Positions 49,457-57,968 of a DNA stretch of 64,000 nt are shown in pieces. The stretch is taken from contig NZ_QBUG01000002.1 in the NCBI RefSeq assembly GCF_003058225.1, positions 310,001-374,000 on the forward strand, written 5' to 3'. The number at the start of each line of letters is the position of its first letter. Positions within the stretch are counted from its first letter, which is position 1. The notes below the pieces were generated by a model. The model saw nothing but the letters and a program-made list of their open reading frames with translations, was not told where the DNA came from and searched no databases. A program made the translations under genes and the position numbers. The DNA comes from Promicromonospora sp. AC04 (GTDB lineage: Bacteria > Actinomycetota > Actinomycetes > Actinomycetales > Cellulomonadaceae).

Positions 49457-52174
49457 TCAGAGCTTCGTGATCGCCGTGTACTTCAGGGCGATGCGCTTGG
49501 TGCCGTTGGTGCCGAAGTCGATCTTGACGACGGCGTTGGCCTCGACGTCCACGACCGTGCCGAGCCCGTAGGAGTCGTGCGTGACGCGGTCGCCGATCTC
49601 GAGGTTCGGGACGTCCTTCTGGACGTTGATCCCACCGAACCCGCCCTTCGCGCCCGCCTTCTTCTCCGGCGCGAACGGTTTGCTCTGCCCGCTGCCCGAC
49701 GACGGCGCCGTGCCCGTGCGCGAGGTCCCCGACCGGCCCTGGGACCACGTCGAGCCCGTGCCCGAGCCGCGTCCGCCGGAGCCGTAGCCTCCTGACCCGT
49801 AACCGCCGCTCCAGCCGCCCCGGCCGGCGCGGATCGCCGCCGTCGACGACTCCCGGCGCCGCCAGTCCCACAGCTCCTCGGGAACCTCCTGGAGGAACCG
49901 GCTCTCCGGGAACTCGTTCGCCATGCCGAAGGCCGCCCGTACCGACGACCGCGTGACGTACAGCCGCTCGCGCGCCCGGGTGATGCCCACGTAGGCGAGC
50001 CGGCGTTCCTCGGCGAGCTCGTCGTCGTCGTGCAGCGAGCGCATGTGGGGGAACGTGCCGTCTTCCATGCCGGTGAGGAAGACGACCGGGAACTCCAGAC
50101 CCTTGGCGGTGTGCAGGGTCATGAGGGTGACGACGCCCTGGTCCTTCTTGGGCGCCTCCTCCGCGGCCCCGTCGGCCACGTCCTCGTCGGGGATCTGGTC
50201 GCTGTCCGCGACCAGCGAGACCCGCTCCAGGAAGTCCGTCAGCGAGCCCTCGGGATCGGTCTCGCCGAAGTCGGCGGCGACCGCGTGCAGCTCGGCCAGG
50301 TTCTCGACCCGCCCCTCGTCCTGCGGGTCCTCGCTCGCGCGCAGCTCCGCGAGGTAGCCGGTGCGGTCGAGGACCGCGCCCAGGACCTCGGCGGGCCTCG
50401 CGCCCTGGTCGACCAGGGCGCGCAGCTCCCGCATCATGTCGCGGAAGGCGAGCAGCGGCTTGAGCGAGCGGTTGGTCATGCCGGGGATCTCGTCGGCGCG
50501 CTCCAGGGCAGCACCGAACGAGATGCGCTCCCGCTCGGCGAACGTCGCCACGAGGGACTCCGCGCGGTCCCCGAGACCGCGCTTGGGCACGTTGAGGACA
50601 CGGCGCAGGTTCACGTCGTCGTCCTCGTTGGCCAGCGCGCGCAGGTAGGCGACGGCGTCCTTGACCTCGCGTCGCTCGTAGAACCGCGTGCCGCCGACCA
50701 CCTTGTACGGCAGGCCGACGCGGACCAGCACCTCCTCGAGCGCGCGCGACTGCGCGTTGGTCCGGTAGAAGATCGCGACGTCGCCCGGGCGCACGCTCTC
50801 GGCGTCGCCCAGCTTGTCGATCTCGTCGGCGACGAACCGGGCTTCCTGGTGCTCGTCGTCCGCCACGTAGCCCACGATCTTGGCGCCGGCCCCCGAGTCG
50901 GTCCACAGGCGCTTGGGCGTGCGGCCGGCGTTGCGGGAGATCACCGCGTTGGCGGCGCTCAGGATGTTCTGCGTGGAGCGGTAGTTCTGCTCCAGCAGGA
51001 TCGTGGTGGCGTTCGGGTAGTCCTTCTCGAACTCGAGGATGTTGCGGATCGTGGCGCCGCGGAAGGCGTAGATGGACTGGTCGGAGTCGCCCACGACGGT
51101 GAGCTCGGCCGGGTCCAGCCCGGAGTCGTCGGAGGTGCCGACCCCCGCCAGCTCCCGGACCAGCGTGTACTGCGCGTGGTTGGTGTCCTGGTACTCGTCC
51201 ACCATGATGTGCCGGAACCGGCGGCGGTAGTGCTCGGCGACGTTCGGGAACGCCTGGAGCAGGTTCACCGTGGTCATGATGATGTCGTCGAAGTCCAGGG
51301 CGTTCGCCTGCGCGAGACGCACCTGGTAGCGGGTGTAGACGTCGGCCAGGACCTGGTCGAACTTCGGCGCCGTCGTGTTGCGCTCCTCCGCCGACTGCCC
51401 GCCCCACGGCCGGCGGATGCCGCCGGCCGCCGTCGACGCGGCCTCGGCGAGCGCCTCCTCCGTGGCGTTCGCCCCGGTCTGCCGGGCATAGGTCTCGGGG
51501 TCGATCAGCTCGTTCTTCAGGTCGCTGATCTTGTTCGACAGCCCGCGCGCCGGGTACTTCTTGGGGTCGAGGTTGAGCTCGCGCGTCACCAGCGTGATGA
51601 GGCGCTGGCTGTCCGCGGCGTCGTAGATACTGAAGCTCGACCGCAGCCCAAGCGTCGTGGCCTCGCGGCGCAGGATCCGCACGCACGCCGAGTGGAACGT
51701 GGACACCCACATGCGGTTCGCGGCCGGGCCCACCAGGCCCTCGACACGCTCGCGCATCTCGGCAGCAGCCTTGTTGGTGAACGTGATCGCGAGGATCTCG
51801 CCTGCCCGTGCCCGGCCCGTGGCCAGCAGATACGCGATGCGGTGCGTCAGCACGCGCGTCTTGCCCGACCCGGCACCGGCCACGATGAGCAGCTGCCCGC
51901 CCTCGTGCACTACGGCGGCCCGCTGCTGCGGGTTCAGCCCGTCCAGCAGCTCGTCCGGGTCGAGGTGCGCGTAGGCGCCGCGGGCGCGCGGCGCCTCGGA
52001 CTCGTGCGGCAGGCCCGCCAGCCAGTCGGGCTCGGCGGGAAGAGCCGCCTCGCCCGGGTCGCCGTCGCCCGTCTCGTCGTCCCACCGCGGCGCCGTGCTC
52101 GGCAGGCGCGACATGGTGCCGGGCGACGCGGGGTCGAGGCCGGGCAGGGAGAGGCTGTCGAAGAGGGAAGTCAT
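49457..52174 (-). CDS. pcrA: ATP-dependent DNA helicase PcrA/UvrD-like
   Basis: A 905-residue superfamily 1A 3'-5' helicase for DNA repair and rolling-circle or stalled-fork processing. A variable acidic N-terminal region (about 1-85) precedes the Q-motif and Walker A VAGAGSGKTRVLTHR (about 107-121), motif II VDEYQDTNHAQYT (about 350) and later LEQNYRST, VTLMTLHTAKGLEFPVVF and YVGITRARERLYV. A Gly/Ser/Tyr-rich linker near residues 795-850 precedes a C-terminal Tudor-like RNA-polymerase-interacting domain (GDRVTHDSYGLGTVV). Family length is a little short of this. TAGGCT lies 8 bases before the ATG. Core function secure. Confidence 0.96.
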   Translation of the reverse strand: MTSLFDSLSLPGLDPASPGTMSRLPSTAPRWDDETGDGDPGEAALPAEPDWLAGLPHESEAPRARGAYAHLDPDELLDGLNPQQRAAVVHEGGQLLIVAGAGSGKTRVLTHRIAYLLATGRARAGEILAITFTNKAAAEMRERVEGLVGPAANRMWVSTFHSACVRILRREATTLGLRSSFSIYDAADSQRLITLVTRELNLDPKKYPARGLSNKISDLKNELIDPETYARQTGANATEEALAEAASTAAGGIRRPWGGQSAEERNTTAPKFDQVLADVYTRYQVRLAQANALDFDDIIMTTVNLLQAFPNVAEHYRRRFRHIMVDEYQDTNHAQYTLVRELAGVGTSDDSGLDPAELTVVGDSDQSIYAFRGATIRNILEFEKDYPNATTILLEQNYRSTQNILSAANAVISRNAGRTPKRLWTDSGAGAKIVGYVADDEHQEARFVADEIDKLGDAESVRPGDVAIFYRTNAQSRALEEVLVRVGLPYKVVGGTRFYERREVKDAVAYLRALANEDDDVNLRRVLNVPKRGLGDRAESLVATFAERERISFGAALERADEIPGMTNRSLKPLLAFRDMMRELRALVDQGARPAEVLGAVLDRTGYLAELRASEDPQDEGRVENLAELHAVAADFGETDPEGSLTDFLERVSLVADSDQIPDEDVADGAAEEAPKKDQGVVTLMTLHTAKGLEFPVVFLTGMEDGTFPHMRSLHDDDELAEERRLAYVGITRARERLYVTRSSVRAAFGMANEFPESRFLQEVPEELWDWRRRESSTAAIRAGRGGWSGGYGSGGYGSGGRGSGTGSTWSQGRSGTSRTGTAPSSGSGQSKPFAPEKKAGAKGGFGGINVQKDVPNLEIGDRVTHDSYGLGTVVDVEANAVVKIDFGTNGTKRIALKYTAITKL

Positions 52175-52482
52175 CGCCCCTAAGCCTAGGTGCCACCACT
52201 GACACGATCGCCGGGCCACGCGGGCGACCGGCGGGCCACAACCGGCAGTGCCGCACAAGACCGTGGATGAAATGCCTCACGAAAGACTGGATGAAATATC
52301 GGGGATACGTTTCCCAGGGCATCTTTCCGCACGCGTGGACTGGGCGAATAAATATCACCCGGAAACAGGGTGACGCTCGGGTGATTTACGGTCCGGGGGC
52401 CGGAATATCGCCTCGGGTGAAACCCCGTGTTCACCCGCTCGACGGGTTTCTACCGGGCAGTTCCGGAAGCAACACTTCCATC
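52175..52482. other. Gene-free region upstream of the polysaccharide cluster
   Basis: The region is more A+T-rich than the surroundings. TGGATGAAAT occurs at 52264-52273 and again within CTGGATGAAAT (52287-52297), with an inverted copy at 53721-53731 downstream of the next gene. The GGGTGA cluster (52355-52436) lies closer to the glycosyltransferase. No ORF is convincing. Confidence 0.7.
52355..52436. promoter_or_regulatory. Cluster of GGGTGA motifs upstream of the first glycosyltransferase
   Basis: TCACCC (52355-52360), GGGTGA (52368-52373), GGGTGA (52379-52384), GGGTGAA (52415-52421) and TTCACCC (52430-52436). The last two form an inverted repeat with an 8-base spacer, and the first pair another. 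The same motif recurs at 53749-53787, upstream of the next gene. Confidence 0.6.
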
Positions 52483-53703
52483 ATGCATTCCGCCGCCCCA
52501 CACGTTCTGGTGATCATCCAGAACCTGCCGTTCCGGATCGACCGCAGGGTGCGGTCCGAGTGCCGCGCCCTGACGGACGCCGGCTACCGGGTGAGCGTCG
52601 TCTGCCCGCAGGAGAACCCGGACGAACCGGCCCGGTTCCAGATCGACGAGACCACCGTCCACTCCTACGCGCCCCCACCGGAGTCGCGCGGCCTGGCGGG
52701 CTACGTACGCGAGTTCGTCGTGTGCTGGTGGCGCACGGCGCGTGCCTCGGGGCGCGTGCACCGCGACGCCCCGTTCCAGGTGATCCAGGCGTGCAACCCG
52801 CCCGACACGTACTGGCTGCTCGCCGTGCTGTGGCGGCTGCGGCGCGGCGTGCGCTTCGTCTACGACCAGCACGACCTGTGCCCCGAGGTGTACATCGCGA
52901 AGTTCGGCCGGCGGGGCCTGCTGTACCGGGCGCTGCTGCTGCTGGAGCGCGCGACGTACCGCAGCGCGGACCACGTGATCTCCACCAACGGCTCCTACCA
53001 GCAGATCGCGCAGGGCCGCGGGCGTGTCGATCCGCGCCGCAGCTCGGTAGTGATGAGCACCCCCGACGCCGGCCGCATGCGGCGCGGTGATCTGGAACCC
53101 GGTGCCCGTGACCAGGCGAAGCACCTCGTGGCCTACGTCGGGATCATGGGCACGCAGGACGGCGTCGACCGGCTGCTCGCCGCCGCCGAGCACGTGGTGC
53201 ACCACTGCGGGCGCACCGACGTGCGCTTCGCGCTGCTGGGGTTCGGGGACGCGCTGGAGGACCTGCGCGCGGACTGCACGCGTCGCGGTCTGGACCCCTG
53301 GGTCCAGTTCACCGGGAAGGTGGACCACGTGGCGATCGGCCGGTGGCTGTCCAGCGCGGACCTGGGGGTCACGCCCGACCCGCCCAACGAGTTCAACGAC
53401 CGCTCCACCATGAACAAGACGCTCGAGTACATGGCGCACGAGCTGCCCGTCGTGGCGACGGACCTGACCGAGACCCAGCGCAGCGCGGGCGACGCCGGGC
53501 GGTACGTGGCCGGGACCGATCCCGCCGCGCTGGGCGACGCGATCCTCGAGATCCTCGACGACCCGGACCGCGCCCGCGAGATGGGCCGCATCGGGCGCGC
53601 GCGGATCGTCGGCGAGCTGTCCTGGCGCCGTCAGGCCGAGACCTACGTGGGCGTGTTCGACCGCCTCACGGGCCGCGCCGATGCATTACCCGAGAAGCTC
53701 TGA
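52483..53703 (+). CDS. Glycosyltransferase, GT4-like
   Basis: A 406-residue GT-B glycosyltransferase. The start of the donor-binding half is visible: HLVAYVGIMGTQDGVDRLL (about 205-223), FALLGFGDAL (about 240) and ADLGVTPDPPNEFNDRSTMNKTLEYMAHELPVV (about 290-322), with EXXXG-like layout. The N-terminal half (HVLVIIQNLPFRIDRRVRSE) is a typical opening. The ATG at 52483 is chosen because the upstream sequence has no protein character. It heads the surface-polysaccharide cluster and probably adds one sugar to a lipid-linked chain. The GGGTGA cluster upstream and a 189-base gap downstream suggest its own transcript. Donor and acceptor unknown. Confidence 0.88.
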   Translation: MHSAAPHVLVIIQNLPFRIDRRVRSECRALTDAGYRVSVVCPQENPDEPARFQIDETTVHSYAPPPESRGLAGYVREFVVCWWRTARASGRVHRDAPFQVIQACNPPDTYWLLAVLWRLRRGVRFVYDQHDLCPEVYIAKFGRRGLLYRALLLLERATYRSADHVISTNGSYQQIAQGRGRVDPRRSSVVMSTPDAGRMRRGDLEPGARDQAKHLVAYVGIMGTQDGVDRLLAAAEHVVHHCGRTDVRFALLGFGDALEDLRADCTRRGLDPWVQFTGKVDHVAIGRWLSSADLGVTPDPPNEFNDRSTMNKTLEYMAHELPVVATDLTETQRSAGDAGRYVAGTDPAALGDAILEILDDPDRAREMGRIGRARIVGELSWRRQAETYVGVFDRLTGRADALPEKL

Positions 53704-53720
53704 CAGGTGCTGGCCGCCGA

Positions 53721-53731
53721 ATTTCATCCAG
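53721..53731. repeat. Inverted partner of the CTGGATGAAAT motif
   Basis: ATTTCATCCAG is the exact reverse complement of 52287-52297. The two copies bracket the glycosyltransferase gene. Confidence 0.6.
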
Positions 53732-53748
53732 CCCCTCGTGCATTGTTT

Positions 53749-53787
53749 TTCACCCCACGGGTGAATTGAGTTCGACCGCAGGGTGAA
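53749..53787. promoter_or_regulatory. Cluster of GGGTGAA motifs upstream of the Gfo/Idh gene
   Basis: TTCACCC (53749-53755) and GGGTGAA (53759-53765) form an inverted repeat with a 3-base spacer, and another GGGTGAA lies at 53781-53787. It matches the cluster at 52355-52436, suggesting one regulator for both transcripts. Confidence 0.6.
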
Positions 53788-53892
53788 TAGCAACGCATCA
53801 GCCAGTTTGCCGTTGAGGCGCGACGTACATTGATCGGAGCCCGAAAGGGAAGTACACGGGCCGATCCGAGCTGACAACCGGAAGAAGGCAGC

Positions 53893-55008
53893 ATGGACCA
53901 GAAATGCCTGCGGGCGGCAGTCGTGGGCGCCGGCTACTGGGGCCCGAACCTGGCGCGCAACTTCGCCGGGTCGGAGCAGTGGGAGCTGGCCGCCGTGTGC
54001 GACCTCGACGCGGACCGTGCGGCCCGGGTCGCCCGCGCGAACGGCCGGGCCGACGTCGAGACGTCGCTGGCCACGCTGCTCGACCGGGACGACATCGACG
54101 CCGTGGCCATCGCCACCCCCGCCCGGACGCACCACGCGATAGCCCTGGCCGCGCTGCGGGCCGGCAAGCACGTGGTCGTCGAGAAGCCGATCGCCGACCA
54201 TGCGGCGGCCGCGCAGGAGATGGTCGCCGAGGCGCGGGCCAGGGGCCTGGTGCTGATGACCGACCACACCTACTGCTACACGCCCGCTGCCCGGAAGATC
54301 CGCGAGCTCGTGGCGAACGGCGACCTGGGCGAGATCCTGTACATCGACTCGGTGCGGATCAACCTCGGCCTGGTCCAGCCCGACGTCGACGTGTTCTGGG
54401 ACCTGGCGCCGCACGACCTGTCGGTCATCGACTTCGTGCTGCCGGACGGGCTGCGGCCGGAGTCGGTGGCCGCCCACGGCGCCGACCCGATCGGCGCGGG
54501 CAAGTCCAGCGTCGGGTACCTGGTGCTGCGCCTTCCGGGCGGCGCGGTGGCGAGCGTGCACGTGAACTGGCTCAGCCCCACCAAGGTGCGGCGGATGACC
54601 ATCGGGGGGTCGCGCCGCACGCTCGTGTGGGACGACCTGAACCCCCAGCAGCGCATCAGCGTCTACGACCGCGGCGTCGACCTCGAGACCCAGGCGTTCG
54701 ACAGCCTGGAACGCCGGGCGGCGGCGATCTCCTACCGCCTCGGCGACACCTGGTCGCCCGCGCTGGAGGAGCGCGAGGCGCTCGGGTCCATGGTGAGCGA
54801 GCTGGCCGCGGCGATCCGCGGGGAGCGCGCGCCCCTGACCGACGGCACCGCTGGAGTTCGTGTCCTCGACGTGCTGGAGGCCGCCGACCGCAGCCTCGCC
54901 ACGGGCGGCGGCCTCTCCCCGCTGGGAGCCGACGTGTCCCCGGTGGGAGCCGGCGCGGCAATCCCGCGGGAGCTGACCGGCAAGCTCGCGGGAAGCGGTG
55001 CGGCATGA
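53893..55008 (+). CDS. Gfo/Idh/MocA-family sugar oxidoreductase (WbpB/WlbA-like)
   Basis: A 371-residue NAD-dependent oxidoreductase. The Rossmann fold shows RAAVVGAGYWGPNLARNF (about 7-24), the hallmark EKPIA (about 97-101), and the C-terminal alpha/beta domain WDLAPHDLSVIDF (about 175-187) with its conserved active His. In amino-sugar pathways such enzymes oxidise C3 of UDP-sugars, letting a DegT/StrS enzyme transaminate it; the neighbours here fit this. The start at 53893 lies after GGAAGAAGGCAGC. It overlaps the next gene by four bases (ATGA), so they are coupled. Exact substrate inferred only. Confidence 0.9.
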   Translation: MDQKCLRAAVVGAGYWGPNLARNFAGSEQWELAAVCDLDADRAARVARANGRADVETSLATLLDRDDIDAVAIATPARTHHAIALAALRAGKHVVVEKPIADHAAAAQEMVAEARARGLVLMTDHTYCYTPAARKIRELVANGDLGEILYIDSVRINLGLVQPDVDVFWDLAPHDLSVIDFVLPDGLRPESVAAHGADPIGAGKSSVGYLVLRLPGGAVASVHVNWLSPTKVRRMTIGGSRRTLVWDDLNPQQRISVYDRGVDLETQAFDSLERRAAAISYRLGDTWSPALEEREALGSMVSELAAAIRGERAPLTDGTAGVRVLDVLEAADRSLATGGGLSPLGADVSPVGAGAAIPRELTGKLAGSGAA

Positions 55009-56090
55009 GCACGCTGCGCGGGGCGAACGTCCTGGTCACGGGCGGCGCGGGGTTCATCGGCAGCCATCTCGTGGACGAGCTGGTGCAGCGCAGGGGTGCC
55101 GCGACGGTCACCGTCGTCGACTCCCTGGTCAACGGGCGGCGGGAGAACCTGGCACACCACCTGCCCGACGACGGCGCGGGCGACGCGCGGGTCCGGCTCG
55201 TCGCCGAGGACGTCCGGAGCGAGACCGCGCTGGACCTGGTCGACGGGGCGGACGTCGTCTTCCACCTGGCCTGCCTCGGGGTGCGGCACAGCCTGCACGA
55301 CCCGCGCGAGAACCACGAGGTCAACGCGACCGCGACGCTGGAGCTGCTCGAACGGGCGCGCGCCGCGGGCGTGGGCCGGTTCGTCCACGTGAGCTCGAGC
55401 GAGGTGTTCGGCACCGCGCAGTACGCACCCATGGACGAGAAGCACCCGACCTGGCCGGAGACGGTCTACGGCGGGTCGAAGCTCGCCGGTGAGGCCTACG
55501 CGCGGGCCGCGTTCCGCACCCACGGCATGCCGGTGGTCGTCGTGCGGCCGTTCAACACCTACGGCCCGCGCAGCCACTTCGAGGGCGACAGCGGCGAGGT
55601 GCTGCCCCGCACGATCGTGCGCGCCCTGTGCGGCCTGCCCGCCTTCGTCTACGGCGACGGCGAGCAGACGCGCGACTTCCTGCACGTCACCGACACGGCG
55701 CGAGGCCTGGCCGAGATCGCGGAGTGCGACGCCGCCGTCGGCCGCACCGTCAACGTCGGCTCGGGTGCCGAGCTGACCATCAACGAACTGGTGACCACCG
55801 TCGCCCGCCTCGCCGGCCGGCCCGACCTCGACCCGGTACGCCTGGAGGCCCGGCCCGGCGACGTGCGCCGCCTGCTCGTGGACAACACCCTGGTCCGCGA
55901 GCTGACCGGGTTCACGCCCCGGACGACCTTCGAGCAGGGCGTCGCCGAGCTGGTCGACTGGTTCCGCGGCCGGCCGGAGAGCCCGGAGGCGATGCTCGAC
56001 CGGATCGAGGACCGCAACTGGGTGGCGCCGTCGGGCACGACGGCGGACGCGACGTCAGGCGCGACCGCAGGCGCGGGGGTGGTCGTATGA
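55005..56090 (+). CDS. NAD-dependent epimerase/dehydratase
   Basis: A 361-residue extended-SDR nucleotide-sugar enzyme. NAD binding is shown by VLVTGGAGFIGSHLVDELV (about 8-26). The catalytic Ser/Tyr-x-x-x-Lys is in VHVSSSEVFG and YGGSKLAGE (about 127 and 155). RPFNTYGPR and EQTRDFLHVTD are typical of UDP- or dTDP-sugar epimerases and decarboxylases. The last 50 residues are Ala/Thr-rich and weakly conserved. It overlaps both neighbours by four bases. It could be a C4 epimerase or a 4,6-dehydratase; the sequence alone does not settle which. Confidence 0.88.
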   Translation: MSTLRGANVLVTGGAGFIGSHLVDELVQRRGAATVTVVDSLVNGRRENLAHHLPDDGAGDARVRLVAEDVRSETALDLVDGADVVFHLACLGVRHSLHDPRENHEVNATATLELLERARAAGVGRFVHVSSSEVFGTAQYAPMDEKHPTWPETVYGGSKLAGEAYARAAFRTHGMPVVVVRPFNTYGPRSHFEGDSGEVLPRTIVRALCGLPAFVYGDGEQTRDFLHVTDTARGLAEIAECDAAVGRTVNVGSGAELTINELVTTVARLAGRPDLDPVRLEARPGDVRRLLVDNTLVRELTGFTPRTTFEQGVAELVDWFRGRPESPEAMLDRIEDRNWVAPSGTTADATSGATAGAGVVV

Positions 56091-57286
56091 CCACCTCGGA
56101 GACCGGCCTGCACCGCGCGGACGGACTCCGCGCGGACGAACCTCGCGCGGACGAACACCGCGTGGACGTCATGAAGCCGTGGCTCGGCGCGGCCGAGATC
56201 GCGGCGGTGACCGAGGTGATCGAGTCCGGCTGGGTCGCCCAGGGCCCCCGCGTCGCGGCGTTCGAGACCGCGTTCGCCGACGCGATGCGGACGCGCCGCG
56301 CGGTCGCGACGTCGAGCTGCACGACGGCGCTGCACCTCGCCCTGGTCGTCGCGGGCATCCGCCCGGGGGACGACGTCGTCGTGCCGTCCTTCTCCTTCGT
56401 CGCCACGGCGAACGCCCCGACGTACGTGGGCGCGTGGCCGGTGTTCGCGGACGTCGACCTCGCCACCGGCAACATCACCGCCGAGACGGTGGCAGCGGCC
56501 CTCACACCCGCCACGCGCGCGGTCATCGCGGTGGACCAGGCAGGCATGCCCGTGGACCTCGCCCCGATCCGCGCGCTGTGCGACCCGCTCGGCATAGTGG
56601 TGATCGAGGACGCCGCGTGCGGCGCCGGATCGACCTATCACGGCCGCCCGGTCGGCGCGGGCGCCGAGATCACCGCCTGGTCCTTCCACCCCCGCAAGAT
56701 CCTCACCACCGGCGAGGGCGGGATGCTCACCACGAGCCGCCCGGAGTGGGCAGCCCGCGCGCGACGCCTGCGGGAGCACGCGATGAGCGTCTCGGCCGCG
56801 GACCGGCACGCCTCCCTCGTGTCGCCGCCGGAGGAGTACGGCGAGGTCGGGTTCAACTTCCGCATGACGGACCTCCAGGCCGCCGTCGGCCTGGTGCAGC
56901 TCGGCCGCCTCCCCGAGATCGTCGCCCGACGGCGGCAGCTCGCCGCCCGCTACCGCGACGAGCTGGCCGGCGTGCCCGGACTGCGCCTCGTCGAGGACCC
57001 CGCCTGGGGCACGAGCAACGTGCAGTCGCTGTGGCTGGAGGTGCTGCCCTCGTACGGGACGGACCGGGAGGGGCTGCTCCTGGCGCTCGCCTCGGCAGGG
57101 ATCTCCGCACGGCGCGGCATCATGGCGGCGCACCGGCAGCCGGCGCACGCCGGCCGGGACCACGTCCCGCTGCCGGTGACCGAGCGGCTCACGAGCAGCA
57201 CGCTGATCCTGCCCCTGTTCCACCAGATGACGGACGCCGAGCTGGACCGCGTGGTCCAGGTGCTCCGCGACCACGGGGGGCTATGA
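56087..57286 (+). CDS. DegT/DnrJ/EryC1/StrS-family sugar aminotransferase 1
   Basis: A 399-residue PLP enzyme that aminates a keto-sugar nucleotide. The first about 25 residues are a charged, non-conserved extension (DGLRADEPRADEHRVDV). The fold then starts MKPWLGAAEIAAVTEVIESG. Key sites are VVPSFSFVATAN, EDAACGAGS (about 178, with the Asp that contacts the PLP ring nitrogen) and the PLP-binding Lys in SFHPRKILTTGEGG (about 198-211). RMTDLQAAVGLVQL follows. It overlaps the epimerase stop. Together with the Gfo/Idh gene and the acyltransferase it resembles a WbpB/E/D-type set for 3-acylamino sugars. Confidence 0.9.
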   Translation: MTTSETGLHRADGLRADEPRADEHRVDVMKPWLGAAEIAAVTEVIESGWVAQGPRVAAFETAFADAMRTRRAVATSSCTTALHLALVVAGIRPGDDVVVPSFSFVATANAPTYVGAWPVFADVDLATGNITAETVAAALTPATRAVIAVDQAGMPVDLAPIRALCDPLGIVVIEDAACGAGSTYHGRPVGAGAEITAWSFHPRKILTTGEGGMLTTSRPEWAARARRLREHAMSVSAADRHASLVSPPEEYGEVGFNFRMTDLQAAVGLVQLGRLPEIVARRRQLAARYRDELAGVPGLRLVEDPAWGTSNVQSLWLEVLPSYGTDREGLLLALASAGISARRGIMAAHRQPAHAGRDHVPLPVTERLTSSTLILPLFHQMTDAELDRVVQVLRDHGGL

Positions 57287-57287
57287 C

Positions 57288-57968
57288 GTGGCGGCGACAG
57301 GGGGCGGGTCGCTGCTGCTGGTCGGCGCGAGCGGGCTGGCCCGGGAGGTGCTGCCCATCACCGCCGGGTACGACGTGCGCGGCATCCTCGACGACCGGCA
57401 CGCCGACCTGGCGCCCGTGATCGGCGGGGTGCCGGTACTAGGCCCGGTGGCCTCCGCCGCGGCCCACTCCCGCGCGCTCCTGCTGCTGTGCATCGGACCG
57501 AGCGGGGCCCGCGCCGCCGTGCACGAGCGGCTCGATCCCGGGACGCGGTTCGCGACGGTGGTGGACCCGTCGGTACGCAATCCCGCAGGGTGCCCCGTCG
57601 GCGTCGGGTCGATCCTGCTGGCCGGCGTCACGATCACCGCCGACGCGCTGCTCGGCGCGCACGTGGTCGCGATGCCCGGCGTGACGGTGACCCATGACTG
57701 CGTGGTGGCCGACTTCGCCACGCTCGCCGCCGGGGTGTCGCTCGGTGGGGGCGTGCGGGTCGGCCGGGCCGCGTACCTCGGGATGAACGCAGCGGTGCAC
57801 CCGGGCGTGCGGATCGGCGCCGGCGCCACCGTGGGCATGGGCGCGGTGGTGCTCACCGACGTGCCGGACGGCGAGACCTGGGCGGGCGTGCCGGCCCGCC
57901 GGATCGCTTCGAAGCCTGCCGCAGCTGAGCCCGAAGCCCGGAAGCCCGCCACGAGGAGCCCACGATGA
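57288..57968 (+). CDS. PglD-like sugar O/N-acyltransferase (left-handed beta-helix)
   Basis: A 226-residue enzyme. The N-terminal Rossmann-like part (LLLVGASGLAREVLPITAGYDVRGILDD, about 9-36 in two parts) and C-terminal hexapeptide-repeat helix (about 95-200, many V/I-G-x-G repeats such as VGVGSILLAGVTITADALLG) match PglD/NeuD acyltransferases. The catalytic His would be in VTVTHDCVVADFATLA (about 134). It transfers an acyl group from CoA to the amino group made by the upstream aminotransferase. The GTG at 57288 is one base after the previous stop. It overlaps the next start. Confidence 0.87.
   Translation: MAATGGGSLLLVGASGLAREVLPITAGYDVRGILDDRHADLAPVIGGVPVLGPVASAAAHSRALLLLCIGPSGARAAVHERLDPGTRFATVVDPSVRNPAGCPVGVGSILLAGVTITADALLGAHVVAMPGVTVTHDCVVADFATLAAGVSLGGGVRVGRAAYLGMNAAVHPGVRIGAGATVGMGAVVLTDVPDGETWAGVPARRIASKPAAAEPEARKPATRSPR

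Noticed and set aside
52267-52482. N-terminal extension of the first glycosyltransferase
   Set aside because: The frame is open but the sequence contains the GGGTGA motif cluster and shows no protein-like composition; the family N-terminus starts at 52483.
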